This document shows positions 23,433 to 38,092 of a stretch of DNA of 64,000 bases, in pieces. Position 1 is the stretch's first letter. Every line of letters starts with the position of its first letter. Where the stretch lies: assembly GCF_014839805.1 (NCBI RefSeq), contig NC_051120.1:7626001-7690000 (forward strand). The letters are read 5' to 3'. The stretch comes from Manduca sexta (taxonomy: Eukaryota > Arthropoda > Insecta > Lepidoptera > Sphingidae). The notes under the pieces are model-generated. The model did no database searches. It was not told where the DNA came from and saw nothing but the letters and a program-made list of their open reading frames with translations. The position numbers and the translations under genes were made by a program.

Positions 23433-26400
23433 AACAGCATGTTTCTCGAAAGAAGCATGTTAAGTATATTTCTTGGTAAGCGTTGATGACCACTTTCGTT
23501 CAAGTTGCCTCGTCTGTCATCGTCATTACTATCATGAACAGATTTTTTTTTATTTTGACTGATGATTTACGTCTGATACAAACGTATTATACGTTCGTAA
23601 TGTTGTTATGTTATAATAGCTATTAAACATGATATTATTGACACCAATCGATGTTTAAACACACAACGGAGAATACTCCATCCAAAAATAGTGAATAAAA
23701 AGCAAAATAATGAATGAACAAATGAAATATATCACCACTTACTTTCATTACAGTATTTATCAATGTTTATTGCAAAATAACACGTAAAGTGATGTATTTC
23801 GGCGATAAATCAAGTTCGTTCGCGAAATTACGCAACTTAGGACCGGAGACTTTTATTCAGTGCCCGAATTTATTGCGCGCAATACAAATGTCCATGTAAA
23901 TTGGTAATTTACTTATTAATTACAGTTCGAATTGTTGTTTGTTTGTTAGCTGATTGACTTGCGGCGTACATTATTATAGCGGTTAATAAAATCAATGAAA
24001 TGTTTTTATTATTAAATAAATGGTATAGTTCGTTAGGTTATGGGTTTGATAGAGCTTCTGGAGTCAATGTTAGCAGCACTATTTTTAATATTTTTGCAGA
24101 GAAGTAACAGTATACTAGCACTATTGTATTCTGGTTTAGACATAGCCAATGTAGTCATGAAATATGAGACTTAACATCTACGTCACAAGGTTTATAACTA
24201 AATACAGTACCGCACATCCAATCACCCATTATCCTAATTGTGTCCATTTTATAAACAAATACTACCCGTTCCGAACAAAAGGTCCTGATCATTATTTCTT
24301 ATTTACGTGATTGCTAGGTGTACCTCTATTACTGAATGTAGTCAATTACATATGAATAAGTTAAATTATTTATAATTTAGGTTCGTGGTTTTGAAATCGA
24401 TGTGTCGCAATAGTGAAGACAATAGCTGTGAGATAAATAACACCTCTTGATTGCTATATAGAGTTGAGTAAATGTCTTCAATGATATAGTGTAGATCGAT
24501 TATGATAAGTAAAGAATGATGTTAAGACATATTACAGCGGAAAGACTATATAAATACACAGCAAACGCCACGACGGCCTATGCACTGAAGCACAGCCATC
24601 TTTTATTATAAATCAGAATGATTTTGATGGTACCGAACTGCGCTTAGTATCCTGTCATATTACATATGAAGTCATAATGTCAAGTAACTACGCCTACCAA
24701 CTACAACAAAACTGTGCTTCTGTCTATATAACCATTCACCCACTGCTAGGTATAGGATTCCTCTCCATCACGCCACTCTTTTAGGTTATGTGAGAGCCTC
24801 ATCCACTGCTTGCCGGCTTACCTCGCGTTGTCATCTGACCATAGGGTTGTTCTACATTTATCTGACTTTTCTTCGAGTACTATTCATTGACTGCCTTCTA
24901 TTTCGTCACGTTCAGCCAACCGTGTTTCCATAATAAAATATTCAGAAGTAGACGATGCGATCATAAGCAACGAATTTAAACGAAGTACTCATAACTTAGA
25001 TTCTTTAAATCAATACTGACTCATCATTCTTCAGTTTAGCTCGCAATATCAAAATCGGCCGCAGTCAGTCAATACGTTTATTTAAATGAATTGCTCTTAT
25101 ATTTGAACGTGGAGTTCCACAATTTATAACGTCGAATTTATTCTCTGTATAAACGTTTAAAGAGTTTTCATTTCCTCCCATCTAACGTACTACTTCCTCC
25201 GCATTAAATTATTTATAGGATTTATTGTATTCAACTGTAACCGCAATTTATGGGCTTCAGCTTAATGTTGGGGAGAAATAGTTATTTTTATTATTATAAG
25301 TGATTGTTGGAGTGCAACGTTTAATGAATATCGTGGTTGTGGTTGAATAGATAGTAACCGTCATAGTGTTAGGGGATCAATTACCTTTCATCCATTACAT
25401 TTACACACATACATCACGCCTCTCTGCGCTCCATTAAGACAGCCCGGCATAACTTTAACGACTGCTGAGAAATATAGCGTATCTACTTATAAATCTTTTT
25501 CAGAAATTTCATTTATATTCACTTCACCAAACAGAAATCGCAAAACATTACACTTAAATAAACCTCAAGCACTAATAAAATGCATCCAAAACTCTCATTT
25601 ACCCTAGATAAATTCCTAAAACAAGGCACTTGGCTTAATGGCCTCCGCTGTTAATGGGCAAGTCTTTTAACGGATGAATACATCCATCATTTGTCAGTAA
25701 TGAGGTCATTGACACGTTGACAGCATGGACCTCGTTAGCTCCGTACACTATGACATTATTTTTCACTCGCGTATTAAATATGCCTTTTTGTATGTTAATT
25801 TGTATTTTTGTATTTAAAATGGTAACGATATTAAATTTATCTCTGAGTTGTGAGATTAAAATTGGATTTATACGTATTTGCAGTATTGAGGGATGATTTA
25901 AAATTAATTTCAATTGTTTTTAAATTAGGGATAATTTTGGTAAGGTATTGAAATATATTTTTTTTTTATTGCAAAATTAAATACGTAGACGCTATTAGTG
26001 TTCGCAAGACCTTCGACACAACATAGACGTAGCGACTGGCCAGTGTGTGGTTTCATAAAATTGCTAATAATTTTAGTTGAAACAACTGTCGAGTATTCAG
26101 TTGTGGATTAGTACCTACCTATATAGAATATAGACACATTGCCAGAAAAAGACAGAAGAGGTTTTGGGGATTTCGATAATTTCACAGACTGCTAAACGCA
26201 ACAGTAAAATTCGTAATGCCAATTTACCATCAATAATGGAAATATTTCGGTTGATTTGATCCATTCGTAATTTAAACAAAATTGATTACAGTATTCCTAT
26301 CTCGTAAAATATTAAAGGAAATAAAATAATTTGTCTAAACAGCGATAAAGAATGTATTTCTTAATCACCATGTGTGAAGTTAACGATAGCAGGCGATTAC

Positions 26401-27409
26401 AGCTAGTAATTTGTATTTAAATATGCTCATTACTAAATTGCTTAGAAGTATGTTGAACGGTGTAGATACAGAACAAAGTCATTTTCAAACGATTACGGGG
26501 TTTAACAACTGGAGAGGCGTAAATTGTGCATTGAGTAACGGTCTCAAAACTGCATTCCTTTCGAAAAATAAAATCAAAGAAGGGTTGCGCATGCACCTAA
26601 GATGCCGAGATAAGGTCGGCCCGAACGCCTCCGAAGATCTCCGAAGATGCCCGAGCAGCACAACGAGGTCATTCAACGTTCAACTTAATTGCTGTCCCTT
26701 ATCAACCCGCGGGGAGAATCATTCCGTCCCTCTCTTTGAATATTTAACTTTATATGGAACAGAAAGGCTGACAATGATTTAGAAAAGCGACGGGACCAGT
26801 GAATCATATGAGTCACATAAATTGAATTAATGCGGACGTCAATTTGTTCGAGACTCACAAACGGTGAACGTATTTGGAACTTTTGGCTTTAAGAGATTTA
26901 TGATAGTGAGCGGAGAAAATTTAAAAAATGTTTTAGTTTTTGTAATCTAATTGATATGCTTTAGAAGAAACGTAAAGTACTTGATTTAGGAAACGTTAGA
27001 ACATAGGTGCGAGTTGTAAAGCGGAAAAAATATTTAAAATTGATACATCTGAGTTACCCTGGATAAGAATTTTGCTCTTTCTCTCTAAGCTTTGTGCAAT
27101 ATAAGATCGGTGTAAGTTCGGCGAATGGATGTACTAGTTACCTCTGCCGAACCCTTAGGGAATGTGCATTGTGTTGAGCCCATATCAGTAATATTGCCTC
27201 GCAAAGATGTACCAACAAAGTGAGCACATATTATGCAGCACATAAACTGCGCAAGATTCGTGATATGCTATATCCAGTTACTTTGAAAGCCGACATAGCG
27301 ATTGCGACTGATAAGATTTTATCAACATTCATAGGTTGTTGTTGAAGTTGTTTAGTTTTCTAATTTATGTATCAAAATATTTATAATTTTGCAACCCAAC
27401 TTTACATAA
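23433..27409. other. No gene seen; one GC-richer patch
   Basis: At 26585-26720 the base composition is less AT-rich and the word ctccgaagat occurs twice (about 26628-26648). A 123-codon frame at 26411-26782 covers it but resembles nothing I know. Confidence 0.35.
24730..24795 (-). repeat. Possible remnant related to SINE A tail
   Basis: The words cccactgctaggtataggat and tcctctcc echo the reverse SINE A tail 'cccactgctgggcacgggcctcctc'. Too short and altered for a firm call. Confidence 0.3.
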
Positions 27410-27530
27410 TTTCCGCCCTGCATATACTGTCGCAGTTCTGGGCACGGGCCTCCTCTACTGAGGAGTTTAGGCATTATTCCACCCAGCTAGTCTAGTGTAC
27501 TCCATACTTTACATATCTTCAAAATTCTTG
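27410..27530 (-). repeat. SINE family A, old degraded copy
   Basis: Reads ccgccctgcatatactgtcg, then gttctgggcacgggcctcct and gctagtctagtg, which is the SINE A 3' half in reverse with many changes. The ends are unclear. Confidence 0.65.
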
Positions 27531-28989
27531 AAATACCCAAATAAGTTTTTTCACTCTTCATATTGCCTTTTTTTGTTTCATACAAAGATGCCAAGATATC
27601 ACCAACATCCGAATTACCCAGAAAATTGTCGATCTTTTAAAACAAAGAGTTGCAAATCTATATAATTTATTTTGCTGAACGCGTCATAACCAGAGCTATT
27701 AAAGAAAAACAGCTATTGAGTTAAAAGCCATTGGAAGTAACGTTGAAACTGCAAGCTATTTGTATGGTTTCTAGGTTTATATTTCAGCAGCGCTTAGTGC
27801 CAGGAAGCAAGTTTTATTCCCAGCTGTAAACTTGCTGTATAAACTGGTGTTCCTTGCAATTTGATCGTTGATCGGGTGCTGAGCTGGGATTTATTAACTT
27901 ATCTACTAAGTTTGATACAACGTTCACGCCATTAGGATATGGGTTTAATCGCCATTTTATAATATTAACTGCGGATCTAGCGGTGTTGATAAGAACCGTA
28001 TAATTGTCAGTTGGGGTGCAGTCGTTCTACTGAGAATTCAATTAATTCTTTAGGTTTTCCAAACCTATAAAAATCTCATATAGAATTTTTTTGATTGATT
28101 ATACGAAAATTTCAAGGTTATTTGTTATTATTCGTGGCTTAAATAAAATCAAAATTAAAAATACGTTTTCTAAAATATTCATTACTTAATTCGTGGAAAC
28201 CTAAACCTTTGTATCGTAAAATACTTAAGAAAATAGTACAAGAACCTATTCAGTACTTTAAAATAAAATTAAAATACGCTATAAATTCCTGCAGTCAACG
28301 TATTGCAAATCTGGAATCTGTTTTTATAACCATTACAGTAAAGGCATTACATTTAAAAGTAAAGTCCAATATTCTCGTCTAGAATGTAGAACCTCGATCC
28401 AAACCAGTTGGTAGTTTCGCTACGAACATTAAACCGAATGGGATGAAAGGAATTGTTTTTTTGTCATACCGAGGTCAGTTTAAGAGCATTAACGAACCGA
28501 TACAAGCCAAGTTCAAGGGCGGATTATGGAATAGAAATATGTGAGAGATTGTCTCATAGATCTTAAGTGTAAATGGGTTATTTGTGTGCTAGAGCTGGAT
28601 TTAGTTTCCAAGTCATTAGTGTCTTTTATCCATATTAAACCATTGTAATTTGTGCCCGAAATACCAGTTAATTAAACGATAGAACGAAAGAAATTGTTTT
28701 TATTTTTTACGCTTTCTTTGGGATGGAAGATGATCGACGTAAATTTGTCAATGTGTGTAAAAGAATGAAAGTTTTAGAATACGAAGTTTTTTTTAAATAT
28801 TTGAGCTTTTTAATTCTATGAATTACTTACCACAAAATACGCTTTTTAAAGAAGTACCGCGAAATTTAAATTATTGATATTATTATTGGAGTATTGAAAT
28901 TAAAACCTATTATAGCTATTGTTTTACATAAATCAAATATATTCAGTAGGTTTCATTTACAACTATTTAGAAAAAAATAATGCCCGCTA

Positions 28990-29085
28990 TCATCATCATA
29001 ATCATCATAGGCCGTAGGATGTCCATTGCTGAACATGGGCCACCCCCAAAGATTTCCAGATTGACCTAATACCCGCAATGCGCTG
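28990..29085. repeat. Repeat family H, copy 1
   Basis: atcatcatcataatcatcat, ggatgtccattgctgaacat, then cacccccaaagatttccaga. This resembles a common lepidopteran retroelement end in reverse. It pairs with 47301-47380. Confidence 0.55.
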
Positions 29086-30899
29086 TAGGAATAATCGTTT
29101 CCTCAAATTCACTTTACCAACCCACATTTAATCAGTAAACAGAAATAGATAATTGTTCTGATAACGCCGGCCTAATACACTAGAAATTCCTTAACCGTCC
29201 CGTGCCTAAACAATTGGCCTCTTAATCAAATTGGCTGGGTACAAAGTCCGAGATCTGGTTAGATATGGACTATCAATTGTCGTCTATCACAAGAAGCTAT
29301 AGATCTGAACTCTGTTTATGGCTTTATACACACTATGGGTGGATTTGCATCATGAATTATCTTTTACTCTAATATAGTTTTGGCAACAATTGTATCAAAG
29401 CTTGTTACGGATAAGTTTTCGCTTACTTTTCATGACTGATTGCTTGCTTGAACTAGGTCCCTTCACGGTTATTCAATCCAAATTCAGTCACAAAAATTTA
29501 CATCAAGATTGCACTTACCTGGTTATTGAACCCAGAAACCTCCAAGTACAGTATATATGCTAGAACTACACCAAATAAGCGATTGTTTTTAATAATTGAT
29601 ATGATTCAACACGATTTAAAACTACTTAAAAAATAAATGTTATGTTATGTTATGTATGTAAAAAATAGCGAAGCATTTTCATTTTCACTCATACTACATT
29701 CGTGCGTATAGTTTATCATAAAATTTATACAAATATAACATTTAATTAATTTGGACACACAAATATTTAGCCAGACAAGTAAACAATGAAACAAGGTCGC
29801 TGATAAATTCTAAATACGAGTAGTTAAAAATCAAACAATATGAACTAAATTTACGAAATATAAATGATAAAATATTTGAACGTGAAATAGTCTCAAGAAT
29901 TTTTCTATTTGCATGGGGATTTCGATTTACTCTATCGTCCAGCCTCAAAAGCGACTGGGTGTCAGTGGGGTCAACGGTCTTAAGGCTTAGTGTTAAGCCG
30001 ATGATATGGAATGCATCACCGACAACTGGACCGAGTCTATACTACTCTATACACTTATAATTAAAAACTTGCGAATGCTCTGGTTGGGTCTCGTTTGCGA
30101 CAGTCTGCCTGGGTAGCTCTAACGCTTTGCCTATTTCAGTCGCCAAGGAACAGTCAATTAATTTCGTGTACTGTTTTGAAGGACATCGTAGTCTAAGGCA
30201 TTATGAGATTTATGCCATGCCATGGCATTATGACATCTAATGTTAAGATCAGGGCCGCAGCGCAATGTCGGCTTTATGCTTTGCTTGTTTTATTTTTATG
30301 GATAATCTTTGAGCTTAGTAGTGGTACGGTAATCAATGAGATGTTAAAGAATCACGAATCCTTGCAGTTCTCATCGATCGAAATAAAACTAGGTTATTGA
30401 TAATTTAAAGTAGGTAGGCGGTTTTCTCACCGCTTTCTCGGACATATTTCGGGTAACAACAGGGGCCGGCCAATCAATTTTCTTCGTCCCTTATAAATCA
30501 TCTGAGACGTCAGTCGGGGCTTATGGCGTGCCCATGAACGAGAACCGTTTCGGCGGACAATTTTCTATGACCATCCTGTATATTGAATTACTGGAAATGG
30601 TTTATGGTTTCGTCTTTATCATATCCGAAGAAACGAGTGTGTTAAAATAGTTTTTTAGTACAAATTTATCCTAAAGAATTAAATTTAAAATTCTTGTTCT
30701 GTAATAAAATGTATGAACTTTGCTAATAGTTTAGGATGATAATAAAGATGAACATTGTCGAGTGTTTTGCTTTCAGCCTATGCATGGATCTTAAAACAAA
30801 ACGAAACATACCCACACGAGTTATTAACTGAGCCATGTACCATTTTAAGTGTTTCCAAGCAAACGGTAACCTAACCTCGACATACAGGATCTGTCGTAT
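29086..30899. other. No gene seen
   Basis: 30460-30590 is less AT-rich (gggccggcc and similar words) and may be an unrecognised repeat. The remainder is AT-rich. Confidence 0.35.
29639..29653 (+). repeat. (GTTAT)n short tandem repeat
   Basis: gttatgttatgttat, three units of five bases. Confidence 0.75.
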
Positions 30900-30983
30900 C
30901 GTATCGTATGAGCCTATAATGTCCCAATGTTCGGCAAAGGCCTCCCCAAGATCCTTCCATGAATCACGATCCTGCGCTACCAT
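30900..30983 (-). pseudogene. Small LINE C-terminal relic
   Basis: The minus strand reads VAQDRDSWKDLGEAFAEHW and continues for a few residues. The pattern 'A.DR..W..LGEAF...W' is the last segment of many lepidopteran RTE-like LINE proteins. Nothing upstream on the minus strand is recognisable as the same protein, so only the last 25 or so codons are left. A (cgtat) run at about 30896-30910 may be the remnant of the element's 3' tail. The identification rests on one short motif. Confidence 0.5.
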
Positions 30984-31466
30984 ACAGATCCCATACGGGA
31001 TCTGTATAATAAAAAATATCTAGACATGTTGAACTTCTATTGAATATCTCCATATAAACAGACGAGACAGTAGCCAATCACTTACTTCTGCTTCTTAAAT
31101 CATAGATTCCTTGAATCGGGCCATAGCGTGTCCCAGCTCAGCACAACCCTATACACTTATGTGGTTTATGCAAAAATTTGCATCGCCACCGCTGGAATAT
31201 TCAAATGAACTCTGACGACCTAATGACTAGCCCGTGCAGAATGTCGGACATAAAAACTGTAATACCAGGCAATAAACGTTGTTTATATGGAGTGTGATTT
31301 GCTATTTTTAGTCTGGTTGTTTCAGTTTGTAACAGTCTTAAGTACTTGCTGACGCAACTCTATTGAATGGTATACTGTATAAATGGGTTTATTAGAATCG
31401 AGGGCAAACTATTCAAGAAAATATTGATAGAATTGAATATTCTATATTTATATTCACAAATAAAAA

Positions 31467-31783
31467 GCGGCGATAGCCTAGTTGGTTGTGGAATGAACTG
31501 CCGACACGAATGTCCGCAGGTTCGAAACGCAAGGGCGCACAACTCTGACTTTTCTAAAAATATGTTTATTCTTTCTGGATTATCGCTTGCTTTAACGGTG
31601 AAGGAAAACATCGTAAGGAAAGCCGCTTACCTGCAAAGCTCTCTATAGGAACTTCGAGGGTATGTTAAGTCTACCAATCCGAACTGGGCCACCGTGGTGG
31701 ACTAAGGCCTAATCTATCTCAGTAGTAAAGGAGGCCCGTGCCCAATAGTGAGACAGTATATAATATAGGGCTGATATTATTAA
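31467..31783 (+). mobile_element. SINE family A, full-length copy
   Basis: Full family A unit from gcggcgatagcctagttggt, with box A at about 31474 and box B ggttcgaaacg at about 31519, through ggtgaaggaaaacatcgtaa to ggctgatattatta. No clear target duplication was found. A frame running 31367-31648 across it is a by-product of the SINE. Confidence 0.88.
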
Positions 31784-32212
31784 TACTATATTCCTAAATA
31801 TTATCCAGATACTATAGTGAGTAATCAACTAAGAGTGAAGAAACTACACCGACTTCGTGACATTTCCAAACATCACCAAAGATAAATCAGAGTGTTTTAT
31901 TTGTCTCGAGCCGTCAGCTGGTAAAGTTCGCGGCCGTCTGTCCCCATGTGTCAAATTCGTCTGTAATATTAATATCTTAAGTAATGTCTCTGGCACGTTG
32001 TTCTTCCATTACTTGATGAGAATCATCATTATTGATGAGCCTTTTAGGTACCGGACCATTCATCAGATGAAAATTACTCGGCTGTCCACAGAAGTGACGC
32101 TTGCGTATATTTTGTTGTCTATTTGTATGCTTTAGTGGACAGAAAGGCCAAGGAATGCGACGAGTAATTAGTTTCATTTTTGTGTTATTGTGGCAATGAG
32201 CGTTAGATATCG

Positions 32213-32239
32213 CTAGTTGTCCTAGTTGTCCTAGTTGTG
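32213..32239 (+). repeat. 9-bp tandem repeat, three units
   Basis: The unit ctagttgtc is present three times in a row; the last base of the third unit is changed. Confidence 0.85.
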
Positions 32240-35200
32240 GTAATATTTTCTGTGAATTATCTGTTGAAATAACATAAGAATTGGACTAGATTGAATTTTT
32301 TCTGTTTGAAAATAGTCTGCATTTCTTTTTGTTCTGAAAAAAAAAAAACTACGTTGACTATAACAGTATGTCGTAGAATAAAAATAATTATCATATTTTG
32401 ACTAGTCGTCGTCTTGTCGTCGAAACTCAACCGTAATTGATAAATTTTATTGCTGTACTTTTCTATATCGAGTTTAATTATGCCAAATCGCGCACTCCTC
32501 CGTGCGCGAGGTGTGTATTTAAAAGATATACAAAGATTTTTCTTAACGTACGTATAATATATAAAGATTAAAATTAAATATGTGCTAAGATTTGTGTTTC
32601 AGCCTTTTAGATTTTATACATCGATAGATATTTTTTTATTTGCAAAAGCAGAAAAACACGACATAATAATAAAAATGACAAAGTCATCTTTGTTTATGAT
32701 TAGAACTATCAATATTTTATTTCACTTCGGCAGTGAAATATTTAAAGTTAATGTTCGTACGAAACAGTTATTTTCACGTGTTTTAACTTTCAAATTTAAA
32801 ATTCAAAAGTGAAAAGCTTTTATTTGCACGACGGCCTGTCATACTTCACTTGAATTTTTAAGCGGCGCTACTTTTCAATTCAAATCTATTATTACTTTTG
32901 ACACCTCTATCTTAAAATTCAGCAATGAGTAATTGCATGTTTAATTTTTTTCATACTTATCATCCTCATCATCAACATCTACAGACGTTGCGTCCCTTTA
33001 CGATTGCCAGGATTGTACTGGCTTATCTTAATTGATGACTTAGCCTGATCTTGGAATGAGACCCTATAGTGGTTTTTTCATCTTACGTGCGGTGGTCACT
33101 ACGCGGTCGTCTCCAAAATATATCAGGTACCACCCTATTAGTTTAAAGACTAAAGTCAAATAATCATGCAATAATTTACCATGCCATTTCAATTTTAATC
33201 AACAAATTAAATTCCAAATTGTCTTACTGCAAAAAAACTGTTTTCCTTGACAATCCTTCATATATTATTCGTTGGGTAAACTCCTAGTAACAAAGCTCTC
33301 GGATACGAATGGATTTGTAAGGTTGAACAAAAGGATTTCGATGTCCCGTAACAGTGAGTAAATTGTTGAAAAATCTCTCAGCAACGAGTGTCGAAGTCGT
33401 AATAGCGGCTCTTGACTCGGCTTGAGTGAGGTCCAAGTTAAGATCAATATGCATTCAAAGGTATGACCATTTGAATACCTGAGAAAGGTGAATTTGAATA
33501 GGGTTTTAAAAGGACTGATTACTGAGATCTATCAAAATATATAAGAACAACAAAGTAGGCATAGTTAAAAAGGAATCGTAGCCTTATCAATTCTTAGTAT
33601 TGGCTTATTATTTCGTTACTTCAATAAATTAAATCTATACTATAAAAAACGTGGTTCTTCCTTTTTTTATAAAAAGGACCGAAATTTATTTATTGTATTT
33701 TTCTTATATCTAATTATTTCCAAAAGAACAGTTTCAGTAAACAATAGCACCAATTGTGATCTTTTATTCCGCAGCGCTCCAGCAAAAGTTCTACGAGTGT
33801 CGCTTTACTTTAAAATTTTTAATTGCAACGTCCTCTCAAGTCTTTTTCGACTCTGATAATTTAAAAATAAACATTTCACGATGCCTGTAGCTATTTGTTC
33901 GCCTCTACTTATATTTCCATTTCCTGTAATTATGTATATTACCGTCTTCGGATTTCTTGTCTCTGTTTAATTGAGTTCCCACACACATTACGAGCCTTTG
34001 AATGATGATGATTTACCTTTGTTTATCTTTCTAGTTTGATGGCTGCCACTGACGGTGTAGGTTATAATTTCCATGTATTATATTTTATTACTCTATTTTG
34101 AACGAAACAAACCGGATCAATTAATATTTTATAAGTAGCTGGTGGCGCAACAACAGCCCGACCGAACGATACATTTGGATTATTGTTAAACACGCAATAT
34201 TTGAATTACAGCTGTATGCAACCCTAGATAAACGCTAAATCGGTGTGAAATGCGAACAAAATCTCATAATATATAAGATTTTAAAATCCGATAACACTGA
34301 AAGCAAGCCAAAAATATTTCGTGATAGCATCCTAAACGGCGCTTCCTGACACACAATTTTAAAAGCAAAATATGAGCACAATGGAATATCGCGTTATTTT
34401 ATTTAACCGTTGTTTACTGTCGATGTTTAAGCCGGGAATAAAGGCGAGACGGAACTTCGACTTGGTTCCGACATACGGACAGCACTGGTGGAACATAAAA
34501 AGTTTGGCAAGTTTTATACGGTTAACCCTCCGTGAGACAGGTAAAAATATCTACGAGCAGATGTTGTCTTAACTTTGTAACAACGAATTAAGTTTTGATA
34601 GTTTGGCTATTGGGAGGTCACTGTATTGATTTACAACAATACTAGACGATTTTATTACCTCTTATATTTCTTTCTTTGTATTTTAGAAGTCATTTCTGAC
34701 GTCTGGACAGTATTTTTTCCCAAAAAATATGCTTAGTCTTATTGTTGTTATAATGTTTAGTATTCACCTCTGTCGATGCTGACCCGCTGCCAATTCAGTG
34801 ACTTGTGTAAGCCTGTTTAAGACGTCTAACTGTTTAGCAACCGTCGTGGTACTAAATAAGTATCTCTTAGACCCCACTTGGTAGGGTAGGTTAAATTGTA
34901 GTTTCATTTAAACGTAAATTACCGTCTTGAGTCCGTAATGAAATATCGTCTACTTTGTTGAAGACTGCGCAGAATTGGCATGAATACTAACAGCCGTCTG
35001 CTAAGTTCTACAGCTCAAAAGAAAATGTCGACTCATTAAAACTGATTAAACAATTTTTCTTACAGAATTAACTATTGAGAAGTTTCAGCTTCGATTTAAA
35101 ATTTGATTAAAAGCATCTTTTTCATATTTTTATAGACTTACTTTTTATTTGTCTCAATATAATTACTGTAAAGCCATCCTATTTCTTTAGGTTTTTAGGT

Positions 35201-36376
35201 CATGATGTCCTCATATAATTTGATGAAAATTATTCGACTGCAAAACACTACCAAATTACATTTGTGTCAGATCATGAAACTCATACCTGCGTATTTCGTT
35301 CCATTTCTTTCTGATAGCCTAGTTTTATCAGGTGCTCTTCGAAAAAAGGCCACGGAGCACCTAAAAGTAAACATTTATTCATTGATATTCCGTGTAATAA
35401 CTCTACGGAGCCGAGTTCATTGACCATGAACCGTGAAAATCACTGCGAATCTGCCGAATCATCCGATGTGAAAATTTGAGGCAATCGCGTCTGTTTACGT
35501 GGTTGGGAAAAATAAATCTACTCATCTTTTTTTTATTTAGTCTCATTCCATCTTATTATTATAAAAATAATAATATTACTGCAATTTTTTTTATATGGCC
35601 ATAGCAAAGTAATCATACTGAATCTGATAGCGGAGTGGGGTCCAGATAGAATGACGTATTTAAATTTAAATGTTTATAAAAGGTTTTAATAACTTCAGTG
35701 GGCTATTATGTGGACCTATTTGGAATACAATATTTCTAAAACTAAAATGTAATAAAGAGAAACCACGTACTGAAATAGAACCGTCAAGGTTTTCAAACCT
35801 ACGCAAATCTCTATACATAATAGGTAATTCTGATACAATCAGATTTAATGTTAGCACGTGTGTAGAGTGTCGCAAATTTTATTTATGGGTAATAAGTCTT
35901 TTGCGTCAAATTTAATTAAATATCAGATCGGTATTTTCAGACATCAACTTCGACTTTCATGTGATACAATTTCTATAAGTTCTATAAATATAACCGGATC
36001 AACATCTAAATATTAAATTAAAACTATTCATTATTAAATAGAATATATACCAAAACTTAATATCAGATGAAACAACTTTAAGAGATTCATCAACAAATCC
36101 CTCAGTTTTAGACACCGCAAACTCGGAAATCAGGTTAACTATGCTGTATATAATCGGGAGGAAGTAACCGGACCTTCCGACACTCTGGGGAGCACCAACC
36201 ACTTTCATTTTGAAAATTGCAACGCAATAAAGTCCCGAAGTGTCTTCCGAGAGGTCGGCTTGTATATTTTTAAAAGGTGTTTCTGGAAATATGAAATTCG
36301 CTTATTTTTATCTGATGATGTTATTTGGCTCTCAAGAGTATATGACCTGGGAAAGGTTAGGAATTGTTGAATTTAT

Positions 36377-36417
36377 ATAAGATTTTGATAAGACATACCG
36401 TCTTATCAAAATCTTAT
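36377..36417. repeat. Perfect 18-bp inverted repeat with 5-base loop
   Basis: ataagattttgataagac at 36377-36394 is answered by its exact complement at 36400-36417 across a 5-base gap. It could form a stem-loop, but no gene is next to it that would make it a terminator. Confidence 0.85.
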
Positions 36418-38092
36418 TCTTCATCATTCATTCATCTTATTAGGATCTGTTATTACAATAACATTTGATTTCATTTAAACATTAAAAAGGAACCTTATTG
36501 TTACAGTAATCAATCTTAACCACTATAAGCTTCATGTTTCGCAAACAGAACCATATTTATTCCTAAACGATATAATAAAACGCGCAATTTGTCTCTATAA
36601 AGCGAGTGAAAATTTAAGTCCTAGTCCAAACATATTATTGTAAACAAGTCCATAAATCCCATTGAGAGATATCGTGTTGCTGATATTTTATCGTCTCATC
36701 TTTACCGTTACCAACGGAGTCACAGTCGCCTACAGACAATCAGGGCAGAACAAAAACAAAACGTTCTGCCACAGTGAGAACGTTGCAGCTTGTTCGAATA
36801 GAATTCCGTTGCCAATTTCAACGGCTCTTTTCAATTTTTGCGAAGTCACTAGCGGACCTCATTGCGTGCCTTTTGCCGCTCCGGAAAATTTTTGGCATAT
36901 GAAATGAGGACAATTTTTGATAGTTTCCACTCCACTTTAACGTTCATTCGCTTGAAGTGTTATCTTTATTTTGCTTGGTATTCAGATTCTCATATCGAAT
37001 CATAGCTATGAATAGAGCTGTTGCACTTAGGGAGTATTAGTGATTTTGTAACGAGTTTTCTTTTAATATTTTGCTTCATTCGGTTTTTAGAACACAAACG
37101 GAACCTATCCAGGTTCTTACTAATTTATGTCTAGAGTTTGAACATGATTGATTAATTCTTCCCAATACTAAGCTAATGGATATCTTGCAATTTATAAAAC
37201 ATTTTAATTCAAAAAATTTATGTGTAAAGAGCAAACTTCGTAAATTAGTGGGTCAATAAAAGCCTCTTTAAAGATCTATTTACTTTTGGCATCGTTCCTT
37301 GAGCTAGAGGTGAAAAAAGGTATTGTTTCAGTTCGCTTAAAAATGTGGCTGGCACGATTCCAAGCACGTTTAGTAAATTAAATCTTCTAAAGTCATCACC
37401 TCTCGGGTTGTTAAGGAAGGAAGTGTATGTGTTATATAAGATCTCAATTCCGGGAACTTGGAATGGTTTATTGATACGGTTTACTCTCTTTGTATTTGTA
37501 ATGTTGCTATGATGTCTTAATATGCTTTGCTTGTTCGATTTGATTATTTCATTAAACCTTATTATTTACATATTATGTGTGTTGCTTATTTCGTTGATTT
37601 TTTTATTGTCTAACTGTCATTAATATTTACAATACGTGTGTTACTTATTTTTCAATCGGTTGATTTTTTTTGTCAGAAATACTGACTTTAGTATATTGTT
37701 ATGACGTAAAGCTACGACTTTTTATTTAAAGATTGATTATACAGACTTTTTATCAGATTTTCTGGTTGGCATTGATACAGGAATTGCATTTCTTTGTAAA
37801 TTTTAATAAACTTTTTGTCAGTTTAAGGTTTATTTAATCAAAATTCGCAATCCGTTTACTGTATTGTCAAGAATCGTTTAACCAAAATTAGTCATCAAAC
37901 TTGGTAGGACTCTATGCACCTGAATATATATAGCCGATTACGACATATTCAGACATTTTAGTGCATACATACGAATAAATAAATATATTTGATCGCATAT
38001 TGAATAAACGATTATTAATATTTCAAGTGAGTATTTCCGTTGGTTGTTATACGAATCAGCAATTCATACCTATATATTACGCAGTGGGTATC

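Larger units (their letters stand above)
31784..38080. other. Long stretch with few features
   Basis: Contains the 9-bp tandem at 32213 and the stem-loop at 36377. Frames up to about 90 codons (for example 31857-32135, 36662-36907) have no recognised domain. Confidence 0.4.

Noticed and set aside
26411..26782. 123-codon frame as a host gene
   Set aside because: No recognisable motif, an overlapping open frame on the other strand, and no visible splice or promoter context.
28990..29085. CRISPR-like or satellite array from repeated 'atcatc'
   Set aside because: It is a short ATC-rich part of a dispersed repeat; there are no regular repeat-spacer units anywhere in the window.
31857..32135. Possible zinc-binding 'CFICLE' motif
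   Set aside because: Only two cysteines in RING-like spacing and no following ligands. A chance resemblance.
36377..36417. Rho-independent terminator
   Set aside because: Eukaryotic context, an AT-rich stem and no upstream gene.
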